A model generated the notes under the pieces. That model had not been told where the DNA came from. It searched no databases and worked only from the letters and a program-made list of their open reading frames with translations. From an uncultured Alistipes sp. (lineage in GTDB: Bacteria; Bacteroidota; Bacteroidia; Bacteroidales; Rikenellaceae), in NCBI GenBank assembly GCA_949840605.1, contig CATKXN010000049.1, positions 1 through 17,973 on the forward strand: DNA of 17,973 nucleotides. Direction: 5' to 3'. The position numbers and the translations under genes were made by a program. This document shows, piece after piece, positions 8,934 to 14,620 of this stretch. Each line of letters opens with the position of its first letter. The first letter of the stretch is position 1.

Positions 8934-10154
8934 TTAGTTTAGGATTTTTTCGATTTTGTCGGCGATGCGTGCGGCGACCTCGCGCTTCGGCATCAGGGGC
9001 AGCTCTTCGCGGCCCGCACGGTCGATGAAGGTCACCTTGTTGGTGTCGCCGCGGAATCCGGCCCCGGCGTCGCGCAGCGAGTTGAGCACGATGAAGTCGA
9101 AATGCTTCTTCGCGAGTTTGGCCTCGGCGTGCGCCTCCTCGTCGTGGGTCTCCAGGGCGAATCCCACCAGCAGGCGGCCGCCCTTGTGCGCCCCCAGTTC
9201 GGCGGCGATGTCGCGTGTGCGGCGCAGGGTGATGCACAGGTCGCCGTCGGATTTCTTGATCTTGGTCTCCGAAACGCGTTCGGGGGTGTAGTCGGCCACA
9301 GCGGCGCACATCACCGCTCCGTCGGCCCCGTCGAAGGCCCGGACTGCGGCGTCGTACATCTCGGAGGCCGAGAGCACATCCACCCGCTCGACGCCTGCGG
9401 GCGTCGGCAGCGAAGTGCGGCCCGTGACGAGGGTCACTTCGGCGCCCCGGGCGGCTAGCTCCCCGGCAATGGCATAGCCCATTTTCCCCGAAGAGTGGTT
9501 CGAGATGAACCGCACGGGGTCGATGGCTTCGATCGTGGCTCCTGCCGTGACGATCAGCCGTTTACCTTGCAGGCTCTTTTTTTTTTCGCGGAGAAGGCCG
9601 CCGACGAATGCGGCGATCTGGTCGGGTTCGGCCATGCGGCCCTTGCCGGTCAGTCCGCTGGCCAGCTCGCCGTCGCCGGGCTCGACGATATGGACGCCGC
9701 GGGCGGCGAGTGTCCGTAGATTCTGCTGCGTGGCCGCGTGGGCGTACATGTCCAGGTCCATGGCGGGAGCCGCGACGACCGGACAGCGTGACGAGAGATA
9801 GGTCGTCAGCAGCAGGTTGTCGGCGATGCCGCCGGCCATCTTGGCCAGCGTGTTGGCCGTGGCGGGGGCGATCAGGTAACAGTCCGCCCATTCGCCCAGC
9901 GACACGTGGGAGTTCCACGCGCCGTTTTCCGGGTCGAAGAATTCGACGAGGATGGGATTTTTCGAGAGCGTGGCCATCGTCAGGGGGGTGATGAACTGCT
10001 TGGCCAGCGGTGTCATCACCACGCGCACGTCGGCGCCTGCCGTCTTCAATAAACGACAAAGCACGGCAGCCTTGTAAGCCGCTATGCTGCCCGTGATGCC
10101 CAACAGTATGTGCCGTCCCGCCAGCGGGGGACTGGCGACGCCTTCGGATGCCAT
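8934..10154 (-). CDS. coaBC: Bifunctional phosphopantothenoylcysteine decarboxylase / phosphopantothenate-cysteine ligase
   Basis: CoaBC makes 4'-phosphopantetheine for coenzyme A: the C-terminal CoaB domain joins phosphopantothenate to cysteine and the N-terminal flavin domain CoaC decarboxylates the product. CoaC covers about 10-190, with GSIAAYKAA (22-30), catalytic His83 in NSHVSL and PAMDLDMY (130-137). This last motif has Asp where the classic PxMNxxMW motif has Asn. The substrate-flap region reads ELASGLTGKGRM, with Ser166 where E. coli-type enzymes have Cys. Both changes are, from memory, common in Bacteroidetes. CoaB covers about 196-406, with GATIEAIDPVRFISNHSSGKMG and the Lys-rich KIKK (298-301). 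The linker holds an A10 tract. It lies between rpoZ and recN. Confidence 0.95.
   Translation of the reverse strand: MASEGVASPPLAGRHILLGITGSIAAYKAAVLCRLLKTAGADVRVVMTPLAKQFITPLTMATLSKNPILVEFFDPENGAWNSHVSLGEWADCYLIAPATANTLAKMAGGIADNLLLTTYLSSRCPVVAAPAMDLDMYAHAATQQNLRTLAARGVHIVEPGDGELASGLTGKGRMAEPDQIAAFVGGLLREKKKSLQGKRLIVTAGATIEAIDPVRFISNHSSGKMGYAIAGELAARGAEVTLVTGRTSLPTPAGVERVDVLSASEMYDAAVRAFDGADGAVMCAAVADYTPERVSETKIKKSDGDLCITLRRTRDIAAELGAHKGGRLLVGFALETHDEEAHAEAKLAKKHFDFIVLNSLRDAGAGFRGDTNKVTFIDRAGREELPLMPKREVAARIADKIEKILN
9577..9586 (-). repeat. A10 homopolymer within coaBC (coding strand)
   Basis: Ten consecutive T on the plus strand are ten A in the coding strand, encoding EKKK at residues 190-193, in the linker between the CoaC and CoaB domains. 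Such a run is uncommon in coding DNA this rich in G and C. A deletion or insertion of one A in the transcript brings a stop codon within about ten codons in either alternative frame. Confidence 0.9.
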
Positions 10155-10167
10155 CTTCCTGTTCGGA

Positions 10168-10500
10168 TTAGATCACCTTCATCTCGCCGTCCTTGCCCTC
10201 CTTGAAGACCAGTTCGTGGTCGATGAACTCCTCGGTAGCGATGATCACCGGTTTGGGCAGGCGCTCGTAGTAACGCGAGATCTCGATCTGCTCGCGGTTC
10301 TCGAAAGTCTCCTCCATGGTGTCGGTGGGCGACGAGAAATCGGCGAGTTTGCGGTTGAGCTCGGTTTTGAGTTCGGTTGCGATCTGGTTGGCGCGGCGGG
10401 CGATGATGTTTACGCTCTCGTAGATGTTGCCCGTCTCCGAGTCCAGATCCACCAGCTTGCGCGTGATGGTGTTGTTGGGAATGTTCTTTTTGATTTCCAT
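10168..10500 (-). CDS. rpoZ: DNA-directed RNA polymerase omega subunit, Bacteroidetes form
   Basis: Omega helps assemble RNA polymerase by clamping the beta-prime subunit. The 110-residue product has the Rpb6/omega core: a GNIYESVNIIARRANQI-like segment (24-40), followed by a charged helix. The Bacteroidetes-specific end follows, with ENREQIEISRYYERLPKP at about 67-84. Enterobacterial omega is shorter and differs at the C-terminus. The ATG is two bases after the bamD stop, and coaBC starts 13 bases after its own stop, so it is in the middle of the operon. The bamD-rpoZ-coaBC-recN order is, from memory, widespread in Bacteroidetes. Confidence 0.9.
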   Translation of the reverse strand: MEIKKNIPNNTITRKLVDLDSETGNIYESVNIIARRANQIATELKTELNRKLADFSSPTDTMEETFENREQIEISRYYERLPKPVIIATEEFIDHELVFKEGKDGEMKVI

Positions 10501-10502
10501 TC

Positions 10503-11324
10503 TTATATGTTGTTGTCTTTGTTATTGTTGCGGTCGAGGTAATCGCGGGCGTTCTTGGCCATGCGGTCGAGTTCCTTGATGTGCGACGATTCGGGGAACT
10601 CCTCCTTGAACGAGAGGTAGGAGTCGAGCATCGTCAGGTAACGGTCCGTCTGCTTGTCCTGGACCGAGTTGCTGGCGAAGCGGTAGCCGGCGTCGACGAT
10701 CAGATACATGATCTCCTCGCGGTGTTTGCTCTCGGGATACTGCTTCAGGGCGTTCTTCAGCGCCACGATCGCCGATTTGTAGCGGCCGATCTTATAATAG
10801 GTATAGGCGTTGATGTAGGCTTTGTCGTGCAGCCTTTCGGTGAGTTCCGCGTTGATCTTCTTGAAATCCTCGATCCGGTCGCTCTGCGGATAGCGCGACA
10901 TGAATTCGTTGATGGCGATCAGCGCATGGCCGGTCATCGTCTGGTCGCGCGAAGGCCCCGGCGAGAGGTAGTAGAAGCAGAGCGCGTACATGCCTTCGGC
11001 GTCCTCGATGAAGGCGCTGCGGCCGAATTTGCGCCGGAAGTCGTCCAGCAGGGTCGACGCCGTGTCATAGTCGCGGTTCTTGAACTTGCAGCGGGCGTTG
11101 AAGAACGAGATGCTGTCTTCGGTCGGGGTGCCGGCGTAGTAGTACTGGGCTCCTTCGAAGAGCGTCGAGGCGCGCTGCCACTTTTCTTTCTGGTAGTATT
11201 CCATCGCCTTGCTGTAAATCAGTTCGGGCTTTCCGCTTTTCAGCAGGGCGTTCATACCGGAACACCCTCCGAGGATGGTCGCGGCCGCCAGTCCGCAAAG
11301 GGCGTATAAAAAAGTCTGCTTCAT
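10503..11324 (-). CDS. bamD: Outer membrane protein assembly factor BamD
   Basis: BamD is the essential lipoprotein partner of BamA in outer-membrane beta-barrel assembly. The 273-residue product has a lipoprotein signal with box ILGGC and lipidated Cys21. Five TPR-like helical pairs follow from about residue 30, for example AMEYYQKEKWQRASTLFEGA and the segment NAYTYYKIGRYKSAIVALKNAL. The C-terminus ends in Asn/Asp/Lys-rich residues. It is the first gene of the minus-strand operon. A canonical promoter at 11354-11384 gives a predicted leader of about 23 bases. The stop is two bases from rpoZ. Confidence 0.92.
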   Translation of the reverse strand: MKQTFLYALCGLAAATILGGCSGMNALLKSGKPELIYSKAMEYYQKEKWQRASTLFEGAQYYYAGTPTEDSISFFNARCKFKNRDYDTASTLLDDFRRKFGRSAFIEDAEGMYALCFYYLSPGPSRDQTMTGHALIAINEFMSRYPQSDRIEDFKKINAELTERLHDKAYINAYTYYKIGRYKSAIVALKNALKQYPESKHREEIMYLIVDAGYRFASNSVQDKQTDRYLTMLDSYLSFKEEFPESSHIKELDRMAKNARDYLDRNNNKDNNI

Positions 11325-11353
11325 TTATGAATCTATTACGGCGCTTTATCGCG

Positions 11354-11384
11354 CAAAGTTACGCATAAATTAACGATTTGCAAA
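11354..11384 (-). promoter_or_regulatory. Promoter of the bamD-rpoZ-coaBC-recN operon
   Basis: On the minus strand, TTTG (11381-11384), a 19-base spacer and TAACTTTG (11354-11361) match the Bacteroidetes consensus. The predicted start near 11347 is about 23 bases upstream of the bamD ATG. A short GCGC/GCGC inverted repeat lies right at the start region (11341-11354). No internal promoter of this type is seen in the short gaps of the operon. Confidence 0.85.
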
Positions 11385-11448
11385 AAAAATTATTGCCCGT
11401 GGAAGACGCGAATCGGAAAGGAACGCCGTTTTTAGCCGCGCGGAACAC

Positions 11449-11474
11449 AAAAGCCCCCGCCGGGGCGGGGACTT
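11449..11474 (-). terminator. Terminator downstream of the outer-membrane protein gene
   Basis: A very GC-rich hairpin (11451-11474) has arms AAG plus CCCCGCC-type sequence in minus-strand reading, with one mismatch and a tiny loop. It is followed by TTTT (11449-11452). It lies 14 bases past the stop at 11488. Confidence 0.75.
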
Positions 11475-11487
11475 GGGGGTGGGGTTT

Positions 11488-12099
11488 TCAGAAAAAGAAG
11501 CCGACGGAACCGCCGTAGACGATGTCGCGCGGCACCTTCACGCGGTGCGTGGCGCCCTTCGAAGTGAAATCGTGCCATACACGCGATCGCGGGAAGCCCG
11601 AGATGCGGAAGTCGATGAAGAATTTGCGGATGTTGAGGCCCAGGCCGCCCATGACCCCGATGTCGTCGTTGTTGAACCGGACGCGGAGCAGCTGCGGGGC
11701 GCTGCTGTGCCCGGAGTCCGTAATGCGGAACAGTGCGCCTCCGAACAGGCGCAGCACCCCGAACTGGAAGCCCAGCTGGACGGGGATTTCGAAGCGCTCG
11801 GTGCGCAGCGCGATACGGCGGGAGACGGCGTTTTCGGCGCGGACGGAGTAGTTGACGAAGGCGTAGTCCAGCTCCGATTGCAGGTGCAGGTGTTTGGCGA
11901 GGTTGAGCCGCAGGACGAAGCCCACGTCGTAGCCCGTCCGCGGGGACCCCGGGGTGAACCGGGTGTCGCCGATGCGCATCGCATCGAACGAATAGTCGGT
12001 GAAGTTGACGCCGCCGCGCACGCCGACCATCAGACGCTGGGCAGAAGCCGCGCCCGAAACGAGGAGCGCGGCCAAAAGGGTGAAGACAAGGTGTTTCAT
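11488..12099 (-). CDS. Small outer-membrane beta-barrel (porin-like) protein
   Basis: The 203-residue product has a signal peptide (1-20, cleavage at ASA|Q). The mature protein is a run of alternating amphipathic strands with Gly turns (GVRGGVNFTDYSF, ELDYAFVNYSV, MGGLGLNI). It ends in GGSVGFFF, the terminal aromatic typical of Bam-inserted barrels. This is the pattern of the OMP_b-brl families (PF13568-like), about 8 to 10 strands; a specific role cannot be deduced. The gene lies 26 bases downstream of the cardiolipin synthase gene, in the same orientation, with no promoter of its own seen in the gap, so it is probably cotranscribed with it. Confidence 0.8.
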   Translation of the reverse strand: MKHLVFTLLAALLVSGAASAQRLMVGVRGGVNFTDYSFDAMRIGDTRFTPGSPRTGYDVGFVLRLNLAKHLHLQSELDYAFVNYSVRAENAVSRRIALRTERFEIPVQLGFQFGVLRLFGGALFRITDSGHSSAPQLLRVRFNNDDIGVMGGLGLNIRKFFIDFRISGFPRSRVWHDFTSKGATHRVKVPRDIVYGGSVGFFF

Positions 12100-12125
12100 G
12101 ACTCGTAATGTGGTTTAGGACGGGA

Positions 12126-13460
12126 TCACATCAGGGGTGACACGAGCCGCAGCACGTCGCCCAGCGTGCGGCGCCACAGCGACGGCCGCCACTCCCGGCG
12201 CGTGATGCGCCGGCAGCAGGCGAGGTCCTCGCCGAAGTTGGCAGCCAGTTCGCGGACCACCTCCCGGCCGCGGATGAAGGCCGTGACCTCGAGGTTGTCC
12301 GTCAGACTGCGGTAGTCCATGTTCGCGGTGCCCACCGAGGCCAGCTCTTCGTCGACGATCAGCAGTTTGGCGTGCAGGAATCCGTTGTCGTAGCGGTAGA
12401 GTTCGACCCCGGCGTCGAGCAGGTCCCCGACGTAGGAGTCGGACACGAGGTCCGAGAACGGGGAGTCGCTGCACGTCGGGATCATCACCTCGACGCGGAT
12501 GCCGCTCCGGGCCGCCAGCCGCAGGGCGTCGAGGATCATCACCGGGGGCAGGAAGTAGGGCGAACAGATGCGCACCCGCTTCCGGGCCCGGACGATGGCC
12601 GCCGCGAACGCTTCGGCGATGGTCAGCCGCGAAGGGCCCTCTTCGGACCACGCCAGCTGGATCGGCAGCCGCTGCCGGATGCGGTGAGGGGCGATGTACC
12701 CGCGCGGGTCGAGACGCTCCCCGGCGGCCCGCGCCCAATCGGCGATGAAAAGGCGCTGGAGGTCTGCGACGGCGTCGCCTTCGATGCGAAGGTGCTCGTC
12801 GCGCCACTTGCCCATGTAATCTCCGTCGAGGTAGTATTTCGCAATATTTATGCCACCCAGATAGGCGGTCTTTCCGTCCGTAACGACTATTTTCCGGTGG
12901 TTGCGGCGCGCGGCGCGCGTGGTGAACCACGGGAAGCGGACCGGCTCGAAGGCGGCGGTGCGGACCCCCGCTTCGTGCATGCGCCGCAGCGTCGCGCGGC
13001 TCAGCCGCCACGAGCCCACGGCGTCGTAGATGACCCGCACTTCCAGTCCGGCGCGGGCCTTGCGGATCAGTATTTCGGCGATGGTGCGGCCGATGCGGTC
13101 GTCGCGGATGATGTAGTACTCCATGTGGATCGAACGGGTGGCGTGCTGCAGGGCGGCGATGAGCGATGCGAAGGCGTTGTTGCCGTTGTGCAGCAGTTCG
13201 ACGCGGTTGCAGCGTGTGGGGGAGGTGCCGCATCCCCGGGCGACGATCTGTTCCACGGCGTCGCCCCTGTAAGCCGGGCCTTCGGCAGGGGGCGCGGGAC
13301 GGCGGTACCCGGCCAGTACATAGAGGAGCGTGCCGGCCACCGGGAGCAGAAAGACCAGCGCCAGCCACGCCGCCGCCGAGGCGGGTATTCGCTGCCGGCG
13401 CGTGATGACGAGACCCGCGCCGAGCGTCCATAACAGATGGATCGTGAGTACGGTAAACAT
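12126..13460 (-). CDS. cls: Cardiolipin synthase (phospholipase D family)
   Basis: Cls condenses two phosphatidylglycerol molecules into cardiolipin and glycerol at the inner membrane. The 444-residue product starts with two hydrophobic helices (about 2-20 and 28-50). Two HKD catalytic motifs follow: His188, Lys190, Asp195 (HRKIVVTDG) and His363, Lys365, Asp370 (HAKLLIVDE). IHMEYYIIRDDRIG before the first motif and GTANMDYRS after the second are typical of the family. I take the ATG at 13460 as start; an in-frame GTG at 13490 would add ten residues. Between them lie two small inverted repeats (CCCG/CGGG and GGCACG/CGTGCC). The gene is divergent from greA and followed by the beta-barrel gene. 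No good promoter was found. Confidence 0.93.
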   Translation of the reverse strand: MFTVLTIHLLWTLGAGLVITRRQRIPASAAAWLALVFLLPVAGTLLYVLAGYRRPAPPAEGPAYRGDAVEQIVARGCGTSPTRCNRVELLHNGNNAFASLIAALQHATRSIHMEYYIIRDDRIGRTIAEILIRKARAGLEVRVIYDAVGSWRLSRATLRRMHEAGVRTAAFEPVRFPWFTTRAARRNHRKIVVTDGKTAYLGGINIAKYYLDGDYMGKWRDEHLRIEGDAVADLQRLFIADWARAAGERLDPRGYIAPHRIRQRLPIQLAWSEEGPSRLTIAEAFAAAIVRARKRVRICSPYFLPPVMILDALRLAARSGIRVEVMIPTCSDSPFSDLVSDSYVGDLLDAGVELYRYDNGFLHAKLLIVDEELASVGTANMDYRSLTDNLEVTAFIRGREVVRELAANFGEDLACCRRITRREWRPSLWRRTLGDVLRLVSPLM

Positions 13461-13505
13461 AACCCCGTTTGCGGGCACGATCCGTGCCACGGAACGCGAA
13501 AAAGA

Positions 13506-13537
13506 TTTGGAAATATGGAATTTACTTTCTATCTTTG
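13506..13537 (+). promoter_or_regulatory. Promoter of greA
   Basis: TTTG (13506-13509), a 20-base spacer and TATCTTTG (13530-13537) match the Bacteroidetes consensus. The predicted start near 13544 gives a 61-base leader, longer than the 13-25 bases at the other promoters here. Confidence 0.8.
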
Positions 13538-13555
13538 TCTGAGTAATGCAACGGG

Positions 13556-13600
13556 GTTCTGACCTTTATGGGTCAGGATTCTTTATTTTTTATGTTTTTT
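13556..13600 (+). promoter_or_regulatory. Terminator-like hairpin (putative attenuator) in the greA leader
   Basis: Nine-base arms (13556-13564 and 13571-13579), with CTGACC/GGTCAG as perfect core and two wobble pairs, enclose a 6-base loop. A T-rich tract (13580-13600) follows directly, and greA begins at 13605. The upstream gene is divergent, so this cannot be the terminator of an earlier plus-strand gene; it lies between the greA promoter and its start codon. Confidence 0.6.
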
Positions 13601-13604
13601 TGAT

Positions 13605-14081
13605 ATGGCAAAAGAGATTATCTATCTGACAGCGGAGGGTTATAAAAAACTCAAGGAGGAGCTCGATCACCTGCGTTCCGTCGAGCGTCCGGCGATTTCG
13701 GCGGCGATCGCCGAAGCGCGCGACAAGGGTGACCTTTCGGAGAACGCCGAGTACGATGCTGCCCGGGAGGCGCAGGGTCTGCTGGAGATGCGTATCGCCA
13801 AGCTGGAGGATACGATCGCCAATGCGCGCGTGATCGACGAGTCGAAGATCGACAAGAGCAAAGTACAGATACTGAGCAAGGTGACGCTTCTGAACCACAA
13901 CACCCGCAAGGAGATGACCTATACGATCGTCGCCGAGCACGAGGCCAACCTGCGCGAAGGGAAGCTGGCCATCGGCACGCCGATCGCCAAGGCGCTGCTG
14001 GGCCGCAAGAAGGGCGACCGCGTGGATGTGGACGTGCCTGCGGGCACGATCCATTTCGAGATCCTCGACATCAGCATCTGA
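13605..14081 (+). CDS. greA: Transcription elongation factor GreA
   Basis: GreA enters the RNA polymerase secondary channel and stimulates cleavage of backtracked RNA. The 158 residues match the family length. The N-terminal coiled coil (about 8-77) has the tip GDLSENAEYDAAREAQ, with Asp43 and Glu46 equivalent to the acidic pair that acts at the polymerase active site. The C-terminal FKBP-like domain follows, with ISKVTLLN-like and MTYTIVAEHEA segments and GTPIAKALLGRKKGD near the end. The ATG at 13605 follows a T-rich leader that holds a terminator-like hairpin. Two terminators lie downstream, so the gene is monocistronic. Confidence 0.97.
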   Translation: MAKEIIYLTAEGYKKLKEELDHLRSVERPAISAAIAEARDKGDLSENAEYDAAREAQGLLEMRIAKLEDTIANARVIDESKIDKSKVQILSKVTLLNHNTRKEMTYTIVAEHEANLREGKLAIGTPIAKALLGRKKGDRVDVDVPAGTIHFEILDISI

Positions 14082-14146
14082 GGCGCCCGGCATCCGGGAG
14101 GGGATTAGGGTCCGTCTCCCGAAGCGGGTCGTCGGACAGACATACA

Positions 14147-14170
14147 ACCTACTTATATGTAGGTATTTTT
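14147..14170 (+). terminator. First terminator downstream of greA
   Basis: ACCTAC (14147-14152) and GTAGGT (14159-14164) flank a 6-base loop, followed by A then TTTTT. It is weaker than the second hairpin just downstream. Confidence 0.6.
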
Positions 14171-14174
14171 GCAG

Positions 14175-14200
14175 GGGCCGCTTGTCGCGGCCCTTTTTTT
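14175..14200 (+). terminator. Second, strong terminator downstream of greA
   Basis: Perfect 7-bp GC arms GGGCCGC (14175-14181) and GCGGCCC (14187-14193), a 5-base loop and a T7 run (14194-14200). The T-run lies inside the spacer of the next promoter. Confidence 0.9.
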
Positions 14201-14212
14201 ATTATACCTTTG
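14181..14212 (+). promoter_or_regulatory. Promoter of the small secreted protein / TonB-dependent receptor pair
   Basis: TACCTTTG (14205-14212) matches TAnnTTTG, with a partial -33 (CTTG, 14181-14184) 20 bases upstream, inside the loop of the preceding terminator. The predicted start falls at about 14219, on the ATG itself, so the first cistron may be leaderless or start at the ATG at 14225. Confidence 0.6.
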
Positions 14213-14218
14213 CGCCCG

Positions 14219-14554
14219 ATGAAGATGCACCTCGAATTCAGACGATGCTGCGCGGCTTTCCTGCTGTCGGTTCTGCTCGCTGCCTACGCGGGACAGAAGG
14301 TGCATATCTACAACGAGGACCCGGCCCACTTCGCGGCGTTCAGCGGGGACCTGGTGCCCGACAACGGGGCTGTCGAACAGGTCGTCGAGTTCTGTATCGT
14401 CGACGATTTCTATTTCTTCCCCTATCTGTTCGAAATCCCTTACGCGCATCAGTTCTACGCCGAGGTGCTCGCCGTCGTGCTGCCCGAGGCCACGCGCTGC
14501 AAGTGTGCGTTGGAGATTTCGCTTTTCTCCCTGCGGGCGCCTCCTGCGGCGTAG
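14219..14554 (+). CDS. Small secreted protein of unknown function upstream of a TonB-dependent receptor
   Basis: I do not recognise this 111-residue protein. The ATG at 14219 (alternative 14225) is followed by a signal peptide or N-terminal anchor (about 9-24, possible cleavage at AYAG|QKVHIY). The mature part has aromatic-rich, acidic segments (VDDFYFFPYLFEIPYAHQFY, 61-80), several His residues and a CKC motif at 94-96; Cys59 is a further cysteine. These could bind a metal, but this is inference. The gene ends 66 bases before the TonB-dependent receptor, with an intergenic hairpin and no promoter between, so the two are probably one operon. The protein may assist that receptor. Confidence 0.65.
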   Translation: MKMHLEFRRCCAAFLLSVLLAAYAGQKVHIYNEDPAHFAAFSGDLVPDNGAVEQVVEFCIVDDFYFFPYLFEIPYAHQFYAEVLAVVLPEATRCKCALEISLFSLRAPPAA

Positions 14555-14579
14555 TTCCGTCACGCCTCATTCCCGATTT

Positions 14580-14597
14580 GCCCGGAGTCTTCCGGGC
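14580..14597 (+). other. Intercistronic hairpin between the small protein and the receptor gene
   Basis: Perfect 7-bp arms GCCCGGA (14580-14586) and TCCGGGC (14591-14597) with a 4-base loop, 23 bases before the receptor ATG and without a T-run. It is not a typical terminator and could stabilise or process the mRNA, or affect translation of the receptor. Confidence 0.5.
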
Positions 14598-14620
14598 CTC
14601 ATCCTCAATTCGATCTAACC

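Noticed and set aside
11473..12108. Long open frame on the plus strand opposite the beta-barrel gene, and similar long frames opposite groEL, recN, cls and the receptor
   Set aside because: These are antisense or shifted shadows common in GC-rich DNA. Their translations are rich in Arg, Ala, Pro, Gly, Asp and His without domain patterns, while the genes on the other strand have clear motifs.
13546..13629. Possible short leader peptide ahead of greA starting at the ATG at 13546
   Set aside because: The frame is mostly the translated T-rich tract (many Phe and Tyr), begins about two bases after the predicted transcription start and has no ribosome-binding signal; the hairpin alone explains the region better.
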